This document shows, one piece after another, positions 8,690-16,416 of a stretch of DNA of 64,000 bases (positions are counted from its first letter, which is position 1; each line of letters starts with the position of its first letter). The DNA lies in contig CAVSDT010000001.1 of the NCBI GenBank assembly GCA_963726825.1, positions 248,001 through 312,000 on the forward strand, written 5' to 3'. The position numbers and the translations under genes are program-made. The notes under the pieces were generated by a model, which was given only the letters and a program-made list of their open reading frames with translations, did no database searches and was not told the DNA's origin. The DNA is from DATLGB01 sp963726825 (GTDB taxonomy: Bacteria > Actinomycetota > Thermoleophilia > Solirubrobacterales > Solirubrobacteraceae).

Positions 8690-9646
8690 ATGCGCGCGAT
8701 GACGATGACGGCGGTCGGGAGCCCGCTCAAGGCGGTCACCCTGGCCGTTCCACGCCCGGGTCCGGAGCAACGACTGCTCAAGGTCGGCGCCTGCGGGATC
8801 TGCCGCACGGACCTGCACCTGCTCGACGGCGAGGTTCCCGTTGCCGACCTCCCCCGGGTGCTGGGGCACCAGATCGTCGGCACGGACGTCGTCACGGGCG
8901 AGCGGATGGGCGTGCCGTGGCTGGGCTGGACCTGTGGACACTGCGCAGCGTGCAGCAGCGGCCGGGAGAACCTCTGCGAGCGTGCCCGCTTCACGGGCTG
9001 CGATGTCGACGGCGGCTTGGCCGAGTACGCCGTCGCCGACGCGCGCTTCTGCCTCCCGATCCCGGAGGGCTGGCCTGTGACCCAGGCCGCCCCGCTCCTG
9101 TGCGCCGGCCTGATCGGGCTGCGGGCGCTGCGTGCCTGCGGCAACGCCCACACCATCGGCATCTACGGGTTCGGGGCTGCAGCCCACATCGTGTGTCAGA
9201 TCGCCCTCTGGGAGCTGCGGGCGATCGCGGCGTTCACGCGCCCGGGCGACGGCGCCGCGCAGGCCTTCGCGCGCGAGCTCGGGGCGTTCTGGGCCGGCGG
9301 CTCGGACCAGCCGTCGCCCGAGCCGCTCGATGCCGCGATCGTCTTCGCCCCCGACGGCGCGCTGGTCCCCCATGCCCTCCACGCCGTCGCTCCCGGGGGG
9401 GTCGTCGTCTGCGCCGGCATCCACATGAGCGACATTCCGACCTTCCCCTACGTCGACCTGTGGGGTGAGCGGTCGATCCGGTCGGTTGCGAACCTCACGC
9501 GCGCCGACGGCCTCGAACTGCTCGCGCTCGCGCCGCGTGTCCCGATCCAGACGACCGTCACGACCTACCCGTTGGAGGACGCCAATCGGGCGTTCGACGA
9601 CCTGCGGGCAGGCCGGTTCATCGGCGCCGCGGTCGTGGTCCCGTGA
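8690..9646 (+). CDS. Zinc-dependent alcohol dehydrogenase (MDR family)
   Basis: About 318 aa medium-chain dehydrogenase. The catalytic zinc site shows as CGICRTDLH and GHQIVG, the structural zinc site as the four Cys of CGHCAACSSGRENLC, and the NAD-binding loop as GIYGFGAAAH near residue 165. It belongs to the short MDR group with an Ala-rich Rossmann loop. Start choice among GTG 8678, ATG 8690 and ATG 8699 is uncertain because no strong ribosome-binding site is present. It follows the tandem USP closely in the same direction and is probably co-transcribed; in hypoxic metabolism it could re-oxidise NADH by reducing aldehydes (inference). Confidence 0.85.
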   Translation: MRAMTMTAVGSPLKAVTLAVPRPGPEQRLLKVGACGICRTDLHLLDGEVPVADLPRVLGHQIVGTDVVTGERMGVPWLGWTCGHCAACSSGRENLCERARFTGCDVDGGLAEYAVADARFCLPIPEGWPVTQAAPLLCAGLIGLRALRACGNAHTIGIYGFGAAAHIVCQIALWELRAIAAFTRPGDGAAQAFARELGAFWAGGSDQPSPEPLDAAIVFAPDGALVPHALHAVAPGGVVVCAGIHMSDIPTFPYVDLWGERSIRSVANLTRADGLELLALAPRVPIQTTVTTYPLEDANRAFDDLRAGRFIGAAVVVP

Positions 9647-9653
9647 CCGGCGC

Positions 9654-10325
9654 TCACACCTCGAGCAGCCCGTGGTCGATCGCGTAGCGCACGAGCTCGG
9701 CGCGGGTGCTGCGGCGCAGCTTGGATTGCACGTGCGCGCGATGGGACTCCACCGTCCTGACGCTGAGGAACAGCTGTTCGGCGATCTCGTTGTTCGTGAA
9801 CCCGAGGGCGATGAGACGCAGGATCTCGATCTCACGCTCGGTCAGGTCGTCCGGCCGAGCCGGGGTCTCCGGCGTACGGGCCAGGCGCGCGCCGAGCTCC
9901 GGATGGAGATACGTCCCACCGTCGACGACGGTGCGGACCGCCGCAACCAGCTCAGCATCGGCTGACTCCTTGAGGACGTACGCGTCTGCACCCGCTTGCA
10001 GGGCCTGCCGCGCGAACGACACGTCCTTCTGCATCGTCAGCACCACGATCCGGGTGTTTGCAGACATCTCTCGGATGATTGGGATGGCCTCGAGACCGTT
10101 CTGACCGGGCATGTTGAGGTCAAGCACGACGACGTCGGGACGTCGCAGGTCGACCAGGCGCAGGACACCCGGGACGTCCTCGGCCTCGCCGATGACATGG
10201 AAGCCCTCCTCTCGCTGCAGCAGCAGGCGCAGCCCGCCACGGAGGACTCCGTGGTCGTCGGCAAGCACGATGTTGGCAACATTCTCGGTCTGGTTCACAG
10301 GCGTGGCCTCGGGCGCAATGGACAT
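9654..10325 (-). CDS. NarL/DosR-type response regulator
   Basis: 223 aa from ATG 10325. The receiver has the acidic pair ADD (22-24), phospho-acceptor Asp69 in VVVLDLNMPG and a conserved Lys in VLKESADAELV. A LuxR/GerE helix-turn-helix (about 155-215) contains LTEREIEILRLIALGFTNNEI and VRTVESHRAHV, the second trimmed here to the recognition helix. It is the probable partner of the DosS-like kinase at 5891, with a USP and an alcohol dehydrogenase between them. It converges with the dehydrogenase and is divergent from the USP at 10456 across a 130-base gap that contains a GACTACGG element, suggesting self-regulation. Confidence 0.9.
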   Translation of the reverse strand: MSIAPEATPVNQTENVANIVLADDHGVLRGGLRLLLQREEGFHVIGEAEDVPGVLRLVDLRRPDVVVLDLNMPGQNGLEAIPIIREMSANTRIVVLTMQKDVSFARQALQAGADAYVLKESADAELVAAVRTVVDGGTYLHPELGARLARTPETPARPDDLTEREIEILRLIALGFTNNEIAEQLFLSVRTVESHRAHVQSKLRRSTRAELVRYAIDHGLLEV

Positions 10326-10379
10326 GGCATCAGCTTCGGTGGTCCTCCCCGGTGAAGCCACCGCAGTGGCCGCGCATAG

Positions 10380-10391
10380 GCCTCCGTAGTC
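10380..10391 (-). promoter_or_regulatory. GACTACGGAGGC element between regulator and USP
   Basis: Read on the minus strand this is GACTACGGAGGC, 54 bases before the regulator start (10325) and 64 bases before the USP start on the other strand (10456). It shares the core GACTACGG with sites at 7657 and 22601. A second palindrome-like sequence, CCGACTTACGGTCG (10438-10451), sits just before the USP start, with GAC and GTC half-sites. Both are candidate binding sites of the adjacent DosR-type regulator. Confidence 0.35.
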
Positions 10392-10455
10392 TGCCGCAAC
10401 CATGGCCGCATCACGGACGGATGCGACCGAGGCCTGCCCGACTTACGGTCGTCCC

Positions 10456-10944
10456 ATGACCAGCCACGACCATCCCCACCGTCCCGTCGTCGTCGTCGGA
10501 TACGACGGGTCCGACACCGCGCGCGCCGCGATCGGGCTCGCGGTCAGCCGACTACCCGCCAACGGCCGCCTGGTCGTCGTCCACGGCTTCACGGAGCCGG
10601 CCGACTATCGCGGCGCGCCCTTCTACGACGTGATGCTGGCCGACTCCACCCGTCGGTCACAGGAGCTGATGGCCGAGCTCGAGGACGTCGTGCCGGCGTT
10701 GCGCGGCATCGACTGGGTCCAGGACGTCATGCACACCGCGCCCGCCGATGCCATCCTGCGGGCGGCCGAGGTCAACGACGCGACGGAGATCGTCATCGGC
10801 ACGCGCGGGACCGGGCGCCTGCGTTCGTTGCTGGGCAGCGTCGCCCACGATGTCGTCCACGCTGCCGCGTGCCCGGTCGTCCTCATCCCTGCCCAGGCGG
10901 TGCCTCGCGGCGCGCCCGAGAGCGCCGAAGCGGTGCACGCATGA
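10456..10944 (+). CDS. Universal stress protein, single domain
   Basis: 162 aa from ATG 10456. The N-terminus PVVVVGYDGSDTARAAIGLA and the intact ATP loop GTRGTGRLRSLLGSVA, followed by ACPVVLIP, identify a UspA-fold protein of the ATP-binding class. It follows a divergent promoter region shared with the DosR-type regulator and precedes an FAD oxidoreductase by 28 bases, so the two are likely co-transcribed, as also happens at 19715-21315. Confidence 0.9.
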   Translation: MTSHDHPHRPVVVVGYDGSDTARAAIGLAVSRLPANGRLVVVHGFTEPADYRGAPFYDVMLADSTRRSQELMAELEDVVPALRGIDWVQDVMHTAPADAILRAAEVNDATEIVIGTRGTGRLRSLLGSVAHDVVHAAACPVVLIPAQAVPRGAPESAEAVHA

Positions 10945-10972
10945 CCGACCCGTCCCGTCCCGAGCCGCAGCC

Positions 10973-12127
10973 ATGACCATGCGCTCGCCGCTCGAGGTCA
11001 TTGTCGCCGGAGGCGGTCCGGCCGCCATCGAGGCCGTGCTGACCCTGCAGGCGCGCGCGCCCACCGGAACGCGTGTCACCCTGCTCGCCGACCGGGGCGA
11101 GTTCGACTACCGCCCGCTGAGTGTCGCGGAGCCGTTCTCGATCGGCGGGGTGCGGACCTACCCGCTCGCGCGGTTGCAGGACGCCCGCACGACGCTGCGC
11201 CTGGACGGCCTAGCCGAGATCGACGCCCCTGCTCGCCGATTGCGTACCGTCGGCGGTGCCGAACTGCGCTACGACGCTCTGCTCGTCGCCACCGGAGCCG
11301 AGCTGCGGCGCGTCGTCCCCCGAGCAGCGCCGTTCCGTGGCCCGCGCGACGTCGAGGGCGTTCACGGCCTCGTTCAGGATCTCGAGGCGGGCTACGCGAA
11401 GACCGTGTCGTTCGTCGCGCCCCCTGGAGCCTCGTGGACCCTTCCGCTCTACGAACTGGCGCTGCTGAGCGCCGACCGGGCGAGAGAGGCCTGCGAGGAC
11501 GACGTGACGTTCGAGATCGTCAGCCATGAGGTGCGCCCACTTGAGGTGTTCGGCCCCGACGTCTGCGACGGGGTGGCCCGGCTGCTTGACCGCGGGGGTG
11601 TGGACTTCCGTCACGACCTGACGGCGCCATCCGGCGTGCACACCGTGGCGCTGGCGGTGCCCGTGGGCCGCAACCATCCGGGCCTCCCAGCCGATGCGGA
11701 TGGCTTCATCCCCGTAGGCGCCGGCGGGGCCGTGCGCGGCTGCGACCGTGTCTGGGCCGCAGGCGATGGAACCGATGGCCCCATCAAGCAAGGCGGGCTG
11801 GCGACCCAGCAGGCCGACGCTGCGGCGGAAGCCATCGCGGCCCTCGCCGGTGGACCCTCACCGAGCGTGACGCGGCGCCCCGCCCTGCTGGCGCTGCTGC
11901 TGAGCGCTGGACGGCAGGCCTTCTACCTCCGCCGGATGCTGGACGATCCCACCGACCGTGGGGTCATGACCGCCCAGCCGCTGTGGTGGCCACCCAGCAA
12001 GATCGCCGGCGAACGACTCGCGTCCTACCTCGACGGGCGGGACGCAGCCACCGGCGTGATGGCCCTCGAGCGCCGGCTCGACCACGACCGGACCGCCCGC
12101 CTCACGACGCACCATCAGAGCGCGTGA
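10973..12127 (+). CDS. FAD/NAD(P)-dependent oxidoreductase, paralog 1 of 4
   Basis: 384 aa pyridine nucleotide-disulfide-type flavoprotein. N-terminal FAD loop VIVAGGGPAAIEAVL, mid-protein LLVATGAE and late FAD contact VWAAGDGTDGPIKQGGLATQQ resemble sulfide:quinone reductase and NDH-2 proteins. No paired redox Cys or C-terminal membrane helix is evident. The C-terminus has LWWPPSKIAGERLASYL, a signature shared with the three other paralogs at 16417, 20173 and 21339. It follows a USP in the same operon. Electron acceptor unknown. Its 3' end overlaps the convergent USP at 12102 by 26 bases. Confidence 0.82.
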   Translation: MTMRSPLEVIVAGGGPAAIEAVLTLQARAPTGTRVTLLADRGEFDYRPLSVAEPFSIGGVRTYPLARLQDARTTLRLDGLAEIDAPARRLRTVGGAELRYDALLVATGAELRRVVPRAAPFRGPRDVEGVHGLVQDLEAGYAKTVSFVAPPGASWTLPLYELALLSADRAREACEDDVTFEIVSHEVRPLEVFGPDVCDGVARLLDRGGVDFRHDLTAPSGVHTVALAVPVGRNHPGLPADADGFIPVGAGGAVRGCDRVWAAGDGTDGPIKQGGLATQQADAAAEAIAALAGGPSPSVTRRPALLALLLSAGRQAFYLRRMLDDPTDRGVMTAQPLWWPPSKIAGERLASYLDGRDAATGVMALERRLDHDRTARLTTHHQSA

Positions 12128-12995
12128 CCCGCCGACCCGCTTCGGGGGTACTGGTGGGACGGAAGGGCACGAGCAGGACGGACCGGGCGCGGTTGGCCGC
12201 GAGTCGGGACGCGATGCCACGACGGGGCAGGTAGACGTCGTTCCCGACACCGCCCACGACCAGCACGGCGTTCGCGGCCGCGTCCAGCAGGGCGTCGCCC
12301 GTGTGACGACAGACCACCGTCCGCGCGCTGGCCATGACCCCGGACGGGGCCGCGGCCACCGCGGCCTTGAGCCGCTCGCGGACCTCATCCTCCCGATCGT
12401 CGGCGAGGTCCAGCACTGACCTGACCTCGATCACCCCCAGCAGCTGCACCCGCGCGCCGAGGTGGACCGCAACCTCCCACGCGCACGACAGCGCAGCCTT
12501 CGCGGCCGGCGTACCGTCATCGACGACACAGATCAACGGTTCGCGTTCCCAGACCTCTGGGACCATGCCGGCGACGGCAACGGGGCACGGGACACGCCGC
12601 AGCAGTCGCTGGCCCATCGCCGCCCCGGCGGCAGCCCCCACCCGGTGTCGACCGGTGGGCCCCAGAACCAGCAGGTCGGCAGCGACCCCGGCCGCCAGGT
12701 CGCGTAGGCCTCTGGCCGTGGACGGGTCTGCAAGGACCCGCGTCTTCACCGGAATCTCCGCCGGGAGCTGCATGCGTGCCCGGGCGAGGGTGGCCTCGGC
12801 TTCCGCGATGAGCGACTCGGGGGCCAACGTCGAAGCGAACAGATGCCTGCGGTCGGGCAGCGCGTCGATCACCGTCGCGAGGAGCAGCGTTCCGTTCTCC
12901 GGATCACGCAGCCGCAGGGCCAGAGCCAGTGCAGCACCTGTCTGAGTCGGGGCGTCTTCGGAGACGCCGACGACGATCAGGCGAAACCCCGCCAC
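12102..12995 (-). CDS. Universal stress protein, two divergent UspA domains
   Basis: 297 aa from GTG 12995 with GGAG nine bases upstream. Domain 1 begins FRLIVVGVSEDAPTQTGAAL and ends with GPTGRHRVGAAAGAAMGQRL; domain 2 begins PLICVVDDGTPAAKAALS and ends ARSVLLVPF. Typical ATP-loop residues are partly lost, especially in domain 2. It is the last gene of an ftsH-usp-usp-usp operon: its start lies four bases downstream of the preceding USP stop. About 15 residues of Arg-rich tail follow the second domain. Confidence 0.82.
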   Translation of the reverse strand: MAGFRLIVVGVSEDAPTQTGAALALALRLRDPENGTLLLATVIDALPDRRHLFASTLAPESLIAEAEATLARARMQLPAEIPVKTRVLADPSTARGLRDLAAGVAADLLVLGPTGRHRVGAAAGAAMGQRLLRRVPCPVAVAGMVPEVWEREPLICVVDDGTPAAKAALSCAWEVAVHLGARVQLLGVIEVRSVLDLADDREDEVRERLKAAVAAAPSGVMASARTVVCRHTGDALLDAAANAVLVVGGVGNDVYLPRRGIASRLAANRARSVLLVPFRPTSTPEAGRRVTRSDGAS

Positions 12996-12999
12996 GTCG

Positions 13000-13842
13000 T
13001 CACTCCACCTCGCCCCGAGCGACCAGCACTGGGATCGGCAGCTCGTGCGCAATCCGCTCCGAGACGCTGCTGACGGCGCGCAGGCCGAGCCGGCCGCGAT
13101 TGCCGACGACCACCAGCGTCGCCTCGGTCTCCTCCGCAAGGCGGCGGATCGCCTCCTCTGCCCGCCCGACGACGTCGACGACCGTGGGCTCGGTCCCCGT
13201 TGCCGCCTGTAGGTCTGCCACGGCCATGGCAACGAGATGATGTCCAACGGCGTCGTGCTCAGGTGGCGTGAGGACGAAGACCCGGCTGCCGCGCCGAACC
13301 GCGTGCTGGGTCGTGAGACGCGCTGCGGCCGCCGCCTCGCGGGATCCGTCGTGGGCGAGAACGATGACGTCATGCAACGTCTTCCCCGGCGGGATGTGCC
13401 GGGCCAGAAGCACCGGGCGGGGGGACCGGTGCAGCACGTGCGTCGCTGCCCGGCCGGTCACGATGCCGCTGACTCGTCCCAGCACCGGTGCGCCTACGAC
13501 GAGGAGGTCCGCGCCGGACGCCAGACGGCAGAGCTCAGCTCCGGGATCCACGCCTCGGTGGATGCGCGTCGTGACATGCGCCCCGGCGTCATGGGCGATC
13601 GCACTCGCCTCGGCGAGCGCGCGAGACGCGTGCGCCGCGGTGAGCATCGCCCGGGCACCCACGCCGGTCCCGCCGTCCGACGCGATGGCGACGAGTTCGA
13701 GAACGCCGTCCGGCGCCAGCAGGCCAACGGCTGCCACCGCAGCGAGCGCGTCCCTGCGGCCGGCGTCGATTCCGCATAGGACGTGCCCGAAGCCCGTCTG
13801 CCGCGGGGTGGAGCCTGCGGAACGCGGATCAGGCGCGAGCAT
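13000..13842 (-). CDS. Universal stress protein, two UspA domains
   Basis: 280 aa from ATG 13842, overlapping the upstream USP by 14 bases. Domain 1 (about 15-140) carries VLCGIDAGRRDALAAV and VVGAPVLGRVSGIVTGRAA; domain 2 (about 150-280) carries VIVLAHDGSREAAAAA and the better preserved loop VVGNRGRLGLRAVSSVSERI, ending IPVLVARGEVE. Third gene of the ftsH-usp operon. The lone Cys-containing start of domain 1 is unusual for USPs. The domains differ from each other about as much as from other USPs here, pointing to old fusion rather than recent duplication. Confidence 0.85.
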   Translation of the reverse strand: MLAPDPRSAGSTPRQTGFGHVLCGIDAGRRDALAAVAAVGLLAPDGVLELVAIASDGGTGVGARAMLTAAHASRALAEASAIAHDAGAHVTTRIHRGVDPGAELCRLASGADLLVVGAPVLGRVSGIVTGRAATHVLHRSPRPVLLARHIPPGKTLHDVIVLAHDGSREAAAAARLTTQHAVRRGSRVFVLTPPEHDAVGHHLVAMAVADLQAATGTEPTVVDVVGRAEEAIRRLAEETEATLVVVGNRGRLGLRAVSSVSERIAHELPIPVLVARGEVE

Positions 13843-14278
13843 GCGCCCGCGTCTCCTCCGGGACCACGACGACTGGGCAGCTCGCGTGATGCAGCGTCTG
13901 CTGTGCGACGCTGCCGAGCGCGGACGCCATCCGGCCTCGGCCGCGCGTCCCAACGACGATCTCCTGGGCACCGAGCTCCTGGGCGACGTACGCGACCCCG
14001 CTCCCCGGCGATCCGATCACGACCTGCGTGCCCCATTGGGTCCCGTCGAGCTCCGCGCCCGCGAACGTGGCCATGTCAGCCTCCGCGTGCTCGCGCAGGC
14101 GCGCCACTGTGTCTTCGTAGTAGGGCAGGCCGAGTTCGCCCATCGGTGGCGGGCAGACGTGGGTGAGGACGACGCGGCCGGTGTCGCCGGCCTCGCCGGC
14201 GGCGTAGCGGGCCGCGGCTCGCGACGCGGTCGAGCCGTCGTAGCCGACGACGATCACGGGCGAGTGCTCGGCGGTCAT
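13829..14278 (-). CDS. Universal stress protein, single domain
   Basis: 149 aa. Starts MTAEHSPVIVVGYDGSTASR and contains the intact ATP loop GTRGRGRMASALGSVA followed by ASCPVVVVPEET. ATG 14278 overlaps the ftsH stop in ATGA (14275-14278), so translation is coupled to ftsH. Second gene of the operon. Confidence 0.9.
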   Translation of the reverse strand: MTAEHSPVIVVGYDGSTASRAAARYAAGEAGDTGRVVLTHVCPPPMGELGLPYYEDTVARLREHAEADMATFAGAELDGTQWGTQVVIGSPGSGVAYVAQELGAQEIVVGTRGRGRMASALGSVAQQTLHHASCPVVVVPEETRAHARA

Positions 14279-16167
14279 GGTGTGACTCCTTCGTGTGGGG
14301 TGTGCTCCGGTACGGTCGTACCGGTGAGGTCTTCGCGTGGGCCAATCCCCGCGGCTGCACGGGCCTGCCCCTCGTCGAGGGTCTCGTGGACGAGCAGGGC
14401 CTCGGCGACGCCGTCCAACTCCCTTCGGTGTGCGCGCAAGGTGTCCGATGCGATCACGTACGCCGCCGCGACGATGCGGCTGGTCTCCTCGTCAACGCCC
14501 CTGAGGGTCTCCTGCGCCAACGCAGGCGGATGGCCCGAGTCCTCGGCAGGCAACCGGCTGGCGAGCCCAAGCGTCTCGGACATCCCCCAGCGGCCGACCA
14601 TGCGGCGGGCAAGAGCCGTGGCCTGCTCGAGGTCGGTCTCGGCCCCGGTGGTGGCCTCCTCGAAGACGAGCTGCTCGGCGGCCCGACCGCCGAGCAGACC
14701 GACGATGCGCCCGCGCAGATAGCGCTCGCCGTAGCCGTAGCGGTCGCTGACAGGGCGTTGGACCGTCACGCCGAGGGCGTGCCCGCGCGGGATGATCGAG
14801 ACCTTGCTGACGGGATCCGCCCCTGGTTGGAGCATGCCCAGCAGGGCGTGGCCCGCCTCGTGATACGCGGTCCGGCGCCGCTCCTCCTCCGACAGGACGA
14901 TCCTGCGCGCCGCGCCCAGCAGCATTCGCTCTAGCGCCTCCTCGAAGTCCAACGCGGTCACTTCCTCCCGCACGTGACGGGCCGCGCGCAGCGCCGCCTC
15001 GTTGACCAGCGTGCGCAGGTCGGCGCCGACCATTCCGGGTGTTGCCCCCGCCAACTGGTCGAGATGGACATCGAGCGATAGCGGCACGCCGCGCGTGTGC
15101 ACGCGCAGGATCTCGACGCGGCCCTTGCGATCGGGGGCGTTGACCGCGATCCGACGGTCGAAGCGCCCAGCACGAAACAGAGCTGGGTCGAGCACCTCGG
15201 GCCGGTTGGTGGCCGCCAGGACGATGACCCCCTCCGTCCCGGTGAAGCCGTCCATCTCGGTCAGCAGCTGGTTGAGCGTCTGCTCGCGCTCCTCGTTGGA
15301 CCCGGTGCCCATGCCGGCTCCGCGGGCGCGTCCGATGGCGTCGAGCTCATCGACGAACAGGATCGACGGAGCCTCCTTCTTCGCCTGGGCGAACAGGTCA
15401 CGGACGCGGCTCGCGCCGACTCCGACGAACATCTCGACGAACTCCGAGGCCGAGATCGAGAAGAACGGCACGCCGGCTTCCCCCGCGACGGCCCGAGCGA
15501 GCAAGGTCTTGCCGGTGCCCGGCGGGCCGGTCAGCAGGACACCTCGCGGGATCGTCCCGCCGAGCCGGCGGTAGTGGTCCGGTCGGCGGAGGAAGTCCAC
15601 GACTTCCTCGAGCTCGGCCGTGGCCTCGTCAATGCCGGCGACATCGGCGAACGTCGTCTGCGGTGCGCCTTCGGACCGCGACACCCGAACGCGCTTGGCC
15701 ATCCCCGGCCCGCGCATGCCGCCACCCATCGAGCCTTGACGGCGCACGAGCAGGAACAGCCCCGCAATGACCACCAGCGGGAGCAGCGAGAGGACGATGC
15801 CGATCGCGTTCCCGGACGGTGGCCGGGCGTCGACCTCGGCACCGCCGCGCTCCAGCACCGCGAGCAGATGGTCACGAGCGTAAGCGGGACGTTCAGAGAC
15901 CACCCGCCGCACGTCGTTGCGACCCGCGGGGTACTCGATCGGCTTGTGCAGCACCGCGGTCAGCTTCAGCTCCCGCGACCGGACGCTCTTGATGTTGCCG
16001 GTCGCGGCCTGCGCACGGAACACGCTGTAGGGAACACGGGTCGTCGGCCCCGGGTAGTGCGAGAGCCCGTAGACCACCCAGGCCGCTGTGAGCACGAGGG
16101 CAAGGACCATCCACGCCGTGGCTCGGCGGTCGATCGGCGCAGTCGTCTTCGGGGGCTGCTCGGCCAT
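14275..16167 (-). CDS. ftsH: ATP-dependent zinc metalloprotease FtsH
   Basis: 630 aa from ATG 16167. Two transmembrane segments flank an extracytoplasmic domain (about 20-40 and 120-142). The AAA domain has Walker A GPPGTGKT (214-221), Walker B ILFVDELDAIG and the second region of homology ATNRPEVLDPALFRAGRFDR; the peptidase domain has the zinc site HEAGH (about 430) and the downstream Asp region TGAETDLEQAT. FtsH degrades unassembled or damaged membrane proteins. Coupling by ATGA to three USP genes is the notable context. A short G/M-rich linker (QGSMGGGMRGPGMAKR) follows the second TM. It is probably a second, accessory FtsH rather than the housekeeping copy (inference from the setting). 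Confidence 0.92.
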   Translation of the reverse strand: MAEQPPKTTAPIDRRATAWMVLALVLTAAWVVYGLSHYPGPTTRVPYSVFRAQAATGNIKSVRSRELKLTAVLHKPIEYPAGRNDVRRVVSERPAYARDHLLAVLERGGAEVDARPPSGNAIGIVLSLLPLVVIAGLFLLVRRQGSMGGGMRGPGMAKRVRVSRSEGAPQTTFADVAGIDEATAELEEVVDFLRRPDHYRRLGGTIPRGVLLTGPPGTGKTLLARAVAGEAGVPFFSISASEFVEMFVGVGASRVRDLFAQAKKEAPSILFVDELDAIGRARGAGMGTGSNEEREQTLNQLLTEMDGFTGTEGVIVLAATNRPEVLDPALFRAGRFDRRIAVNAPDRKGRVEILRVHTRGVPLSLDVHLDQLAGATPGMVGADLRTLVNEAALRAARHVREEVTALDFEEALERMLLGAARRIVLSEEERRRTAYHEAGHALLGMLQPGADPVSKVSIIPRGHALGVTVQRPVSDRYGYGERYLRGRIVGLLGGRAAEQLVFEEATTGAETDLEQATALARRMVGRWGMSETLGLASRLPAEDSGHPPALAQETLRGVDEETSRIVAAAYVIASDTLRAHRRELDGVAEALLVHETLDEGQARAAAGIGPREDLTGTTVPEHTPHEGVTP

Positions 16168-16318
16168 GTCAAGACCGTCGCATCGGTAGGCCATTCACAC
16201 TGCAGGGACAACCGCGTGAGCAGGTTGCGTAGTTCTCCGCGACGATGGCGCGCAGGCTGCGGACGCCGTGGGCCGTCATCGTCTCCAGGCTCGTCGTGTG
16301 CCCGTCCAGACCCTGCAC

Positions 16319-16338
16319 GCCGGGCTGCTTAGCCCGGC
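16319..16338. other. Perfect 8-bp hairpin upstream of oxidoreductase paralog 2
   Basis: GCCGGGCT, four-base loop GCTT, AGCCCGGC: a perfect stem in the 249-base divergent gap between ftsH (16167) and the oxidoreductase at 16417, ending 78 bases before its start. No T-run follows, so it is not an obvious intrinsic terminator. It could be a leader hairpin or an operator. Immediately downstream (16340 on) GGACCCAAGTCTCC has a weak GAC-N4-GTC arrangement like a DosR box. Confidence 0.4.
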
Positions 16339-16416
16339 CGGACCCAAGTCTCCTTGCATGCCGCGGAGTTCCTCTTGGCCGACCATGCCCACCGGCTTGG
16401 CGGGGAGACCTGTCCG

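Noticed and set aside
14307..14324. Perfect inverted repeat CCGGTACG-GT-CGTACCGG
   Set aside because: It lies inside the 3' coding end of ftsH, 29 bases before the USP start. It could be an internal operator, but short palindromes are common in GC-rich coding DNA and nothing repeats it elsewhere.
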